Shown one piece after another: positions 1-4,710 of a stretch of DNA of 5,945 nt; position 1 is the stretch's first letter; each line of letters starts with the position of its first letter. The translations under genes were made by a program, and so were the position numbers. The notes beneath the pieces were generated by a model that had not been told where the DNA came from, searched no databases, and was given only the letters and a program-made list of their open reading frames with translations. Source of the DNA: a bacterium (lineage in GTDB: Bacteria > Patescibacteriota > Minisyncoccia > UBA9983); assembly GCA_023244795.1 (NCBI GenBank), contig JAHFLR010000034.1, positions 1 to 5,945 of the forward strand. Direction: 5' to 3'.

Positions 1-497
1 CCGTGCCGCTAGCTCACGACAAGCTGGCAGACTGGCGAAATAACTTCCAGGGCATCCAATATTTGCATAAGCCAACCAATCTGATGATTTTTGGCGCCAT
101 AGACGATATATGGGTGAGCCCCAAGAAAGAGGTGATGATTGTTGATTATAAATCTACTTCCAAGGCCGGAGAGGTGAGCCTAGACGCTGACTGGCAAATC
201 GGTTACAAAAGACAGATGGAGATTTACCAATGGTTATTTAAACAGAATGGATTTAAAGTTTCTAACACTGGCTACTTTGTTTACTGTAATGGCATTACCG
301 ACAAAGCGGCCTTTGACGCCAAACTAGAGTTTGATATAAAAATCATTTCGTACATCGGCAAAACAGATTGGATAGAAGATATTATTTTAGAAATTAAAAA
401 ATGTTTAATGGGCGGCACTATCCCTGAGCCAGACCCCGATTGCGATTATTGTAATTATCGCAAGGCGGCGGGCGAGGTGGAGGGGTGTGATATTTAA
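1..497 (+). CDS. PD-(D/E)XK nuclease family protein (5' partial)
   Basis: C-terminal part of a nuclease with the PD-(D/E)XK fold, related to RecB/Cas4-type exonuclease domains. The open frame reaches the left edge, so the GTG at 3 is probably internal and the true start lies outside. Counting from that GTG as residue 1, GAIDDIW (31-37) supplies the metal-binding Asp34, IVDYKST (46-52) supplies the D-x-K pair Asp48/Lys50, and QMEIYQWL (71-78) is the Q-x3-Y motif of RecB/Cas4-like nucleases. The C-terminus has a Cys-rich PDCDYCNYR stretch (Cys147, Cys150), with Cys134 and Cys162 nearby. In Cas4/AddB-type enzymes such cysteines bind an Fe-S cluster, but the N-terminal part that would supply another ligand is missing here. 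Expected role is DNA end processing in repair; no cas genes are in view. Its TAA lies 3 bp before rsmE, suggesting one transcript. Family assignment is firm, substrate unknown. Confidence 0.85.
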   Translation, partial: VPLAHDKLADWRNNFQGIQYLHKPTNLMIFGAIDDIWVSPKKEVMIVDYKSTSKAGEVSLDADWQIGYKRQMEIYQWLFKQNGFKVSNTGYFVYCNGITDKAAFDAKLEFDIKIISYIGKTDWIEDIILEIKKCLMGGTIPEPDPDCDYCNYRKAAGEVEGCDI

Positions 498-500
498 ACA

Positions 501-1208
501 ATGAGACTTCATCATTTTATTGGCGATTTCTATTTGGGGGGCAACGCCTTGGAGTTAAAAGATAAAGAGTTAGTAAGCCAACTAAGAAATGTTTTAAGAC
601 TCAAGGCCGGAGATAACATTGTTTTAGCAGACGGCAAGGGCAACGAGGCCGTTGTGTCTTTGGGAGACGTAAAAGGAAAAACCATTAAGGCCAAAATATT
701 AAAAAGACAAAAAAACGAAAACGAGTCGGCGGTTGATATTATTTTATATTGCTCCATTTTAAAAAGAGAAAATTTTGAGTTGGTGGCGCAAAAGGCCGTA
801 GAGGTTGGGGTTAAAGAGATTGCACCGGTGATAACCGAGAGAACGGTAAAAACTGGGTTTAAAAAAGAACGATTAGAAAAAATAATTAAAGAGGCGGCGG
901 AGCAGTCGGAGAGAGGCGTGTTGCCTGTGTTGCGTGAGCCGGTAAGTTTTAGGCAGGCCACTACAGAGGCGGTCGCCAATGATGCCAATTTAATTTTTGA
1001 TAAAAGCGGAGGGGCGATAAAAAAACTGGAAATGAAGGTTAATAAAAAAATGGGAGTATTTATTGGCCCCGAGGGCGGATGGTCGGAGAGCGAGTTGCAG
1101 GTAGCCAGAGAGGCTAACTTTAAAGTTGCCAATCTTGGCAATCTTATTTTACGATCCGAAACGGCCGCTATTGTGGCCTCTTATTTAATGACAAATTTTA
1201 CAAGCTAA
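501..1208 (+). CDS. rsmE: 16S rRNA (uracil-1498-N3)-methyltransferase RsmE
   Basis: SPOUT-class methyltransferase that uses S-adenosylmethionine to make m3U at position 1498 of 16S rRNA in the small subunit decoding region. Its 235 residues match the usual family length of about 230-250. Residues 1-70 form the PUA-like RNA-binding domain, and 76-230 the trefoil-knot catalytic domain. Visible family motifs are QKAVEVGVKEIAPVITERT (97-115), EAAEQSERG (131-139), the SAM-site IGPEGGW (188-194) and LGNLILRSETAAI (212-224). The ATG starts 3 bp after the nuclease stop. The only purine-rich Shine-Dalgarno-like run (GGAGGGG, 479-485) is 15 nt upstream, too far to be canonical, so coupled translation from the upstream gene is plausible. 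Its last codons contain the promoter of the next gene. Confidence 0.96.
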   Translation: MRLHHFIGDFYLGGNALELKDKELVSQLRNVLRLKAGDNIVLADGKGNEAVVSLGDVKGKTIKAKILKRQKNENESAVDIILYCSILKRENFELVAQKAVEVGVKEIAPVITERTVKTGFKKERLEKIIKEAAEQSERGVLPVLREPVSFRQATTEAVANDANLIFDKSGGAIKKLEMKVNKKMGVFIGPEGGWSESELQVAREANFKVANLGNLILRSETAAIVASYLMTNFTS

Positions 1209-1216
1209 CCTATAAT
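1188..1216 (+). promoter_or_regulatory. Near-consensus sigma70-type promoter giving a leaderless mgtC-like mRNA
   Basis: The -35 box ATGACA (1188-1193, 5 of 6 to TTGACA) is separated by exactly 17 bp from a perfect -10 box TATAAT (1211-1216). The predicted +1 is 1223, the A of the ATG of the MgtC-family gene, because exactly six bases (ATCTTT) separate the -10 from it. The promoter sits over the 3' end and stop codon of rsmE. The transcription start is inferred from spacing, not observed. Confidence 0.8.
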
Positions 1217-1222
1217 ATCTTT

Positions 1223-1711
1223 ATGCAATTTTTAATAACAAATTGGGAGTTGTTTGTGAGAATCTTGGTGGCCTTGATTGTAGGAATTATTTTGGGGACA
1301 GAGCGAACCGCCGCTCACAGAACGGCCGGCATGAGAACCTTTAGTTTGGTGAGCATGGGCTCGGCGTTGTTTGTAATAATATCTATAGTTTTAGACAAAC
1401 AAATATATGGCAGCCAGATAGCCAATGTTGGCCTCGACCCTCTCAGAATGGCCTCGCAAATTATTGTGGGTATCGGCTTTTTGGGCGCGGGGCTAATAAT
1501 AATGCAGGAGAATCGGCTGACCGGATTAACCACTGCCGCCGGTTTGTGGGTTTCGGCGGGTATTGGCATGGCCATAGGTTTTGGTCTTTATTCTTTGGCA
1601 ATTTTTACTGCCATCTTGACCTTTTTAGTTTTTCGGGTACTCTGGAGACTTGAGAGGAGTTTAGAGAAGAAGATTGCGCAAAGCAGCCAAGGCAGCCAAA
1701 GCAGCAATTAA
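1223..1711 (+). CDS. MgtC/SapB family membrane protein
   Basis: Integral inner-membrane protein of the MgtC/SapB family, linked in other bacteria to Mg2+ stress and membrane energetics; its biochemical activity is not settled and it should not be called a transporter from sequence alone. It has 162 residues and about five hydrophobic segments (near 9-25, 39-57, 77-95, 102-121 and 122-141). Family signatures are GTER (25-28), AGMRTFSLVSMGSAL (35-49), LDPLRMASQIIVGIGFLGAG (71-90, with conserved Asp72 and Arg75) and GLTTAAGLWVSAGIG (101-115). Only the membrane domain is present; the soluble C-terminal domain of Salmonella-type MgtC is missing and is replaced by a short basic, then Ser/Gln-rich tail. 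No Shine-Dalgarno precedes the ATG, which fits the leaderless start predicted from its promoter. It follows rsmE by 14 bp, so read-through from upstream is also possible. Confidence 0.9.
   Translation: MQFLITNWELFVRILVALIVGIILGTERTAAHRTAGMRTFSLVSMGSALFVIISIVLDKQIYGSQIANVGLDPLRMASQIIVGIGFLGAGLIIMQENRLTGLTTAAGLWVSAGIGMAIGFGLYSLAIFTAILTFLVFRVLWRLERSLEKKIAQSSQGSQSSN
1680..1708 (+). repeat. Short imperfect 9-bp tandem repeat at the 3' end of the mgtC-like gene
   Basis: About three copies of a unit resembling AAGCAGCCA (with G/A and final-base changes) lie head to tail just before the stop codon. They encode the low-complexity tail SSQGSQSSN. The 9-bp unit keeps the reading frame, so slippage would only change tail length by three residues. 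Probably neutral. Confidence 0.5.
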
Positions 1712-1775
1712 AACAACTAAAATCTGAACTCCACGGTCGTTTTTATAAGACTAATTCATATTTCTATTTCTTAAT

Positions 1776-1964
1776 ATGAGTCACGATTGTAGCCATTGCG
1801 CCGGGTGCGGCAGTCATGCCCCCGAGGGCGAGGAAAAGAAAAAAGGAGTGAGTGATCCAGCTCCAGCTGGCGTAGTAGATAATGAGGAAAAAGACGTTGA
1901 GGGGGAGATAGAGCTAGATGTAGAAGATCTTGATCTAGACGTAGACGCAGACGAAGAGGAGTAA
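1776..1964 (+). CDS. Small Cys/His-rich protein with acidic tail, unknown function
   Basis: I do not recognise this 62-residue protein. Two parts are clear. The N-terminus packs six possible metal ligands into 12 residues (His3, Cys5, His7, Cys8, Cys11, His14) as a C-x2-C-x2-C array flanked by His. From about residue 36 the chain is almost purely acidic and aliphatic, ending in DADEEE, and contains an in-frame 7-residue duplication (LDVEDLD / LDVDADE) seen in DNA as two 11-bp copies of CTAGAYGTAGA at 1914-1924 and 1935-1945. There is no signal peptide or membrane segment, so a cytosolic metal- or cofactor-binding peptide is a reasonable guess only. No good Shine-Dalgarno precedes the ATG. It lies 64 bp after the mgtC-like gene with no terminator between, and 29 bp before tRNA-Gly, so the three may share a transcript. 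The Cys pattern and biased composition argue against a random ORF, but this is not proof. Confidence 0.6.
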   Translation: MSHDCSHCAGCGSHAPEGEEKKKGVSDPAPAGVVDNEEKDVEGEIELDVEDLDLDVDADEEE

Positions 1965-1972
1965 AAAAATAA

Positions 1973-1990
1973 AGTCCGCCACGGCGGACT
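1973..1990. other. GC-rich hairpin between the small acidic gene and tRNA-Gly
   Basis: A perfect 7-bp stem (AGTCCGC, 1973-1979, with GCGGACT, 1984-1990) closes a 4-base loop CACG and ends 3 bp before the tRNA. On the plus strand it is followed by ATTG, not a U-run, so it is a poor terminator in that direction. On the minus strand it is followed by TTTATTTTTTT (complement of 1961-1972), which is the layout of an intrinsic terminator against antisense transcription. It may also be an RNA processing or stability element just ahead of the tRNA 5' end. Confidence 0.55.
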
Positions 1991-1993
1991 ATT

Positions 1994-2064
1994 GCGGGAT
2001 TAGTTTAATGGTAAAATATCAGTTTTCCAAACTGAGGTTGGGAGTTCGATTCCCCCATCCCGCA
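1994..2064 (+). tRNA. tRNA-Gly (anticodon TCC)
   Basis: A full cloverleaf of 71 nt can be drawn. The acceptor stem GCGGGAT (1994-2000) pairs with ATCCCGC (2057-2063), followed by discriminator A2064. The D arm is GTTT-AATGGTA-AAAT, and the anticodon arm TCAGT-TTTCCAA-ACTGA is perfect with TCC at positions 34-36. The variable loop is GGTT and the T loop TTCGATT. It reads GGN glycine codons, chiefly GGA/GGG. The 3' CCA is not encoded (CAA follows the discriminator) and must be added by a nucleotidyltransferase. The T stem GGGAG/CCCCC has one A-C mismatch at the 52-62 position. No promoter is visible immediately upstream, so it may be cut from the transcript of the preceding small gene. Confidence 0.95.
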
Positions 2065-2068
2065 CAAC

Positions 2069-2097
2069 TTGATTTATGGGTGTCTAATTGCTATAAG
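2069..2097 (+). promoter_or_regulatory. Promoter of the 118-residue protein gene
   Basis: TTGATT (2069-2074, 4 of 6 to the -35 consensus) is followed after exactly 17 bp by TATAAG (2092-2097, 5 of 6 to the -10 consensus). The predicted start near 2104 gives a leader of about 54 nt. The promoter begins 5 bp after the tRNA, so this gene need not depend on transcription through the tRNA. Confidence 0.65.
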
Positions 2098-2147
2098 ATT
2101 AGGAGAAACAGACCTTTACATAAACTCACCAAGGGAGCATTGTCTCA

Positions 2148-2153
2148 GGGAGG
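2148..2153 (+). promoter_or_regulatory. Strong Shine-Dalgarno that fixes the start at 2158
   Basis: GGGAGG at 2148-2153 sits 4 bases before the ATG at 2158, the clearest ribosome binding site in the window. It decides the start of the 118-residue gene; the in-frame ATG at 2008 lies inside the tRNA and has no such site. Confidence 0.8.
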
Positions 2154-2157
2154 CAAT

Positions 2158-2514
2158 ATGCTGCACGGAGTAAAGCTGGCCACGCCCTCCGCGGATGAAT
2201 TTCTCAAATTCTTTCCGGCGTACGGAAGTTCGGTTGTTGTTTGGGTTTTTGATTACGATGACCAGGAAGAAGAGTGCAAACACCACCTTCTTTTTAAGAG
2301 CTCAAATTTGCGTGGCATCTGGGTTGTAGAGCCCGGCAGCGAGGCCTCGCGCTTTATCTCTTTTCGTGTCGTTCGGGCGATTGTGTGCCCTAGCAAGGAC
2401 AAGAAACAATTTACTGAAATCAAAGATTTTTTATACAAGCACCCGCAGGCGGAAGAACTTATGTTCCCGGACGATGATGGCGGCAGCGACGACGGCGATG
2501 GTGAGGATGGTTAG
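2158..2514 (+). CDS. Unrecognised 118-residue protein with Asp/Gly-rich acidic C-terminus
   Basis: I do not recognise a family. The start at 2158 is chosen because of the strong Shine-Dalgarno and because the longer in-frame extension begins inside tRNA-Gly. Residues 1-104 look like one compact alpha/beta domain: SSVVVWVFDYD (24-34) and LRGIWVVEPGS (51-61) read as beta strands, followed by FISFRVVRAIVCPSKD (66-81) and a probable helix at 82-94 (KKQFTEIKDFLYK). The last 14 residues are nearly all Asp, Glu and Gly with one Ser, a flexible charged tail. Cys40 is followed by His42 and His43, but with only one other Cys (77) no classical zinc site is evident. There is no signal peptide or membrane helix, so it should be cytosolic. 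The gene is a single-gene unit with its own promoter, ribosome site and strong terminator, which suggests a well-expressed product. Function unknown. Confidence 0.82.
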   Translation: MLHGVKLATPSADEFLKFFPAYGSSVVVWVFDYDDQEEECKHHLLFKSSNLRGIWVVEPGSEASRFISFRVVRAIVCPSKDKKQFTEIKDFLYKHPQAEELMFPDDDGGSDDGDGEDG

Positions 2515-2530
2515 ATAGGCGATATCGTGG

Positions 2531-2562
2531 GGCGGGAGACATTCTCCCGCCCTTTTCTTTTT
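2531..2562 (+). terminator. Intrinsic terminator after the 118-residue protein gene
   Basis: GGCGGGAGA (2531-2539) pairs perfectly over 9 bp with TCTCCCGCC (2543-2551) around a 3-base loop CAT, followed by TTTTCTTTTTT (2552-2562). This is a textbook Rho-independent terminator for plus-strand transcription, 16 bp after the stop codon. Confidence 0.93.
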
Positions 2563-2564
2563 AC

Positions 2565-2602
2565 AAAAAAACAACCCCCTGTCGCGTGACAGGGGGTTGT
2601 TT
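2565..2602 (-). terminator. Intrinsic terminator of the HU gene
   Basis: The arms at 2569-2583 and 2588-2602 form a perfect 15-bp stem with loop GCGT; its core is CCCCCTGTC/GACAGGGGG. On the minus strand the stem is followed by a six-base U-run (complement of the A-run 2565-2570). It lies about 33 bp beyond the HU stop codon and faces the plus-strand terminator at 2531-2562. On the plus strand only a couple of T follow, so it works mainly for HU. Confidence 0.92.
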
Positions 2603-2634
2603 AACAGATGTTCTCTCTGCAGAGAAAAATCTTT

Positions 2635-2907
2635 TTACTTTAAGGCGTCCTTCAATGCCTTTGCTGGCTTGAATTTTGGCACGGTAACGGCCGGAACATT
2701 TACTGCGGCTCCCGTCTTTGGGTTCCTGGCTGTTCTGGCAGCTCTCCTCTTGGAAACAAAAGTTCCCAATCCTGAGATTGCGACCTCACCACCTTTCTTT
2801 AGTTCTTTGGTGATGGTCTCGATGATTGTCTCCATAACTTTATCGGCCTTTGTTTTGGTATCGCCGATAACTTCGTGGATGACTTCTACTAATTCTGCTT
2901 TATTCAT
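2635..2907 (-). CDS. HU-family DNA-binding protein
   Basis: Histone-like HU/IHF-family protein that dimerises and bends DNA non-specifically, shaping the nucleoid and helping replication, repair and recombination. Its 90 residues are the standard family length. The N-terminal helical dimerisation region (MNKAELVEVIHEVIG) is followed by GLGTFVSKRRAARTARNPKTG at 46-66, the classic HU signature: GLGTF (46-50), the basic arm with several Arg, and RNPKTG (61-66) with Pro63, the residue that intercalates into DNA. The C-terminus VPKFKPAKALKDALK (76-90) is typical HU. No Shine-Dalgarno is seen before the ATG. A promoter lies upstream in the gap after rny, and a strong terminator follows. HU rather than IHF is favoured by the lone gene and the arm sequence. 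Confidence 0.97.
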   Translation of the reverse strand: MNKAELVEVIHEVIGDTKTKADKVMETIIETITKELKKGGEVAISGLGTFVSKRRAARTARNPKTGAAVNVPAVTVPKFKPAKALKDALK

Positions 2908-2960
2908 ATTTAAAAATTATTGAAATTGGTAATTATCGACCAAATTTGATTTCCTCAATA

Positions 2961-2989
2961 ATTATAAGCCTTTAGGAGTTTTTAAGCAA
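2961..2989 (-). promoter_or_regulatory. Promoter of the HU gene
   Basis: Read on the minus strand, TTGCTT (2989-2984) and a perfect TATAAT (2966-2961) are separated by exactly 17 bp. The predicted start near 2954 gives a leader of about 47 nt. The -35 box starts 9 bp past the rny stop codon, so HU can be made independently of rny. The leader holds an imperfect inverted repeat (TTGGT ... ACCAA, about 2926-2943) that could be an operator, and no obvious ribosome binding site. Confidence 0.7.
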
Positions 2990-2997
2990 TACGGGGG

Positions 2998-4527
2998 CTA
3001 TCTGGCGAACTCTATTACCCGGTTCTCTCTAATGACCGTTACTTTTATCTCGCCGGGGTACTTTAGGTCTTGCTCGATTTTATCGGCTACCTCTCGGGCC
3101 ATCCTCTTGGCCTCTAAGTCGCTAACCTTTTCCGGGGTAACAAACACTCGGATCTCACGTCCGGCCTGGATGGCATAAGACTTCTCCACGCCAGTAAAGG
3201 AATTGGCTATTTTTTCCAAGTCTTCTAGGCGTTTTACGTAGTTTTCTAGGCTGTCTCTGCGGGCTCCCGGCCTGGCGCTAGAGATAGCGTCAGCAGCCTG
3301 CACAATGATAGACTCAATGGTCTCAAACGGGTACTCCTCGTGGTGGGCCTGCATGGCCTTAATAATCTTTTCGTCGATGTTAAACTTCTCTAGGATCCTC
3401 CGGCCGATATCCACATGGGTGCCTTGGATTTCGTGGTCCATGGCTTTGCCGATATCGTGCATCAGGGCACCCTTTTTGGCTACCTGCACGTCGGCTCCCA
3501 ATTCGGCGGCGAGCATGCCCGCCAAATGAGTGGCCTCAATAGAGTGCTGCAAAACATTTTGGCCGTAGCTAGTTCTAAAATATAACCGGCCCAAGATAGA
3601 TAGCAGCCGCGGGTCCATGTCCAAGACTCCCGTTTCGTAAGCGGCGGCCTCTCCTTTTTGTTTGATGGTCTTCTCTACCTCCGCTCTGGCTTTTTCGGCC
3701 ATTTCTTCTATTCTGGCTGGCTGGATACGGCCATCTAAAATTAATCCCTCCAGAGCAATTTTGGCAATCTGTCTGCGTACCGGGTCAAAGCTGGAGATAA
3801 CAATAGACTCCGGTGTGTCGTCTACAATAATTTCCGTGCCGGTGGCGCGCTCTAGCGCTCTAATGTTGCGGCCTTCTTTGCCGATGATTTTGCCTTTAAT
3901 GTCGTCGGAGGGGATAGATACTGTGGAGGTTGTTAGCTCCGAAGCAGTAGAAGAAGCCAGCCTTTGTATGGCCGTTGCCAAAATATCTTTGGCTTTTTTC
4001 TCTATCTCGTCGCGGCCCATGATTTCCAGTTTTTGCATTCTGGTCATTAGGTCTTCCTCGTGTTTCTTTTCTACTATTTTTATTAGTTGCCCCTTGGCTT
4101 CGTCTTCCGTTAGGCCCGAGACTTTTTCTAGTTCGTCTTTCTTTTTGAGTTCAATGGCGTCGATGTCCTCCTTCTTTTTGTTGAGGAACTCTATTTTCTC
4201 TCGGAGCAGATTGCGTTCGCCGTCTACCTCCTTCTCCTCTTTGTCTAGCTGTTCCTCTCTTTTAATAACGCGTTCTTCCAAACGACGAACCTGCGCCATG
4301 GAATCTTTCTCCTCGCGTTTTGCCCCCTCGAGTATTTGGTCGGCCTTATTTTTGGCCTCGTCTAATGTTTTTTGTGCCTCGGTTTTGGCGTCTAATAGCG
4401 CCTGTTTAGCTTTGATCTCGATCGAGTTTTTCTGCTTGAGAGCCAAAAGCTGATTTAATAAGTAGCCAATTACGACTCCACCCAGAGCCGAAATGCCACT
4501 CAACAAGATTATTTTGCTGATGTCCAT
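2998..4527 (-). CDS. rny: Ribonuclease Y
   Basis: Membrane-anchored endoribonuclease that starts mRNA decay and processing in many bacteria lacking RNase E. At 509 residues it is full length (family about 500-525). Order of parts: a single N-terminal transmembrane helix (about 5-29), a long charged coiled coil (about 32-175), a KH RNA-binding domain with the loop GKIIGKEGRNIRA (212-224), an HD hydrolase domain, and the C-terminal signature PGEIKVTVIRENRVIEFAR (491-509). Likely metal ligands are His328 (LQHSIEAT), the His357-Asp358 pair in LMHDIGKAMD, and Asp413 (QAADAIS). Nothing required is missing. The gene runs toward HU with no terminator between them, so some rny transcripts may continue into HU. 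The start is fixed by the transmembrane helix. Its leader has no Shine-Dalgarno at normal spacing: AAGGA lies 17 nt upstream and points instead to an out-of-frame ATG. I found no convincing promoter. Confidence 0.98.
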   Translation of the reverse strand: MDISKIILLSGISALGGVVIGYLLNQLLALKQKNSIEIKAKQALLDAKTEAQKTLDEAKNKADQILEGAKREEKDSMAQVRRLEERVIKREEQLDKEEKEVDGERNLLREKIEFLNKKKEDIDAIELKKKDELEKVSGLTEDEAKGQLIKIVEKKHEEDLMTRMQKLEIMGRDEIEKKAKDILATAIQRLASSTASELTTSTVSIPSDDIKGKIIGKEGRNIRALERATGTEIIVDDTPESIVISSFDPVRRQIAKIALEGLILDGRIQPARIEEMAEKARAEVEKTIKQKGEAAAYETGVLDMDPRLLSILGRLYFRTSYGQNVLQHSIEATHLAGMLAAELGADVQVAKKGALMHDIGKAMDHEIQGTHVDIGRRILEKFNIDEKIIKAMQAHHEEYPFETIESIIVQAADAISSARPGARRDSLENYVKRLEDLEKIANSFTGVEKSYAIQAGREIRVFVTPEKVSDLEAKRMAREVADKIEQDLKYPGEIKVTVIRENRVIEFAR

Positions 4528-4587
4528 AATTGTATAGCATTGTGTCCTTATTCCTCATATTTTTAAATGTTTTTTGGATTTTGGGCT

Positions 4588-4710
4588 ATGCCTAAATTTA
4601 AAGTGATAATTGATTTAACCTTACCAAGATTTTATAAGTTTGTCCAATGCCCTGGGGCGTTGAGCTGGTTGTTGACACTGCTTAAACCATTGTATATACT
4701 ACGGTTATGA
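4588..4710 (+). CDS. Possible 40-residue ORF overlapping the antitoxin start (doubtful)
   Basis: An open frame starting at the ATG at 4588 encodes 40 residues, beginning MPKFKVIIDL and ending in a hydrophobic, weakly basic segment (ALSWLLTLLKPLYILRL). Its TGA stop overlaps the antitoxin ATG in an ATGA junction, an arrangement typical of translational coupling. Against it: the upstream region has only a weak GG-rich stretch, no homologous family is recognised, and it runs straight through the -35 and -10 boxes of the toxin-antitoxin promoter, which predict an mRNA starting at 4707. In AT-rich sequence an ORF this short can occur by chance. It could be a leader peptide on a longer transcript, or nothing. 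Confidence 0.2.
   Translation: MPKFKVIIDLTLPRFYKFVQCPGALSWLLTLLKPLYILRL
4645..4662. promoter_or_regulatory. GC-rich dyad upstream of the toxin-antitoxin promoter
   Basis: CAATGCCC (4645-4652) and GGGCGTTG (4655-4662) are inverted copies with a single T-G wobble, separated by TG. It lies 9 bp upstream of the -35 box at 4672. It has no U-run on either side, so it is not a terminator. It could be a protein binding site for the toxin-antitoxin promoter or for the divergent rny gene, or a chance dyad. Confidence 0.3.
4672..4700 (+). promoter_or_regulatory. Strong promoter of the toxin-antitoxin operon, leaderless geometry
   Basis: A perfect -35 TTGACA (4672-4677) and TATACT (4695-4700, 5 of 6 to the -10 consensus) are separated by exactly 17 bp. 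Six bases (ACGGTT) then precede the A of the antitoxin ATG, so the expected +1 is the first base of the start codon. A palindrome GTATATAC (4692-4699) overlaps the -10 box. The start site is inferred from spacing. Confidence 0.82.

Noticed and set aside
530..1141. Long minus-strand frame opposite rsmE
   Set aside because: Antisense shadow of a clear rsmE; Ser/Leu/Thr-rich with no recognisable domain.
1744..1749. TATAAG as a -10 box for the 62-residue gene
   Set aside because: No acceptable -35 at 15-19 bp spacing, so I do not list it as a promoter.
2008..2157. N-terminal extension of the 118-residue protein starting at 2008
   Set aside because: It begins inside tRNA-Gly and lacks a ribosome site; the ATG at 2158 has GGGAGG at ideal spacing.
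2611..2626. Small hairpin TTCTCT/AGAGAA between HU stop and its terminator
   Set aside because: Only 6 bp, no U-run on either strand, and the strong terminator next to it explains the function.
2597..2923. Plus-strand frame opposite HU
   Set aside because: Shadow of the HU gene; it starts within the HU terminator stem region and has no family features.
3662..4453. Long plus-strand frame opposite rny (263 codons)
   Set aside because: Extremely Ser-rich product caused by the Glu/Lys coiled coil on the other strand; rny is certain.
4528..4600. Promoter for rny, e.g. TATACA just before the ATG
   Set aside because: Spacing would put the start inside the coding region and no -35 matches; left uncalled.
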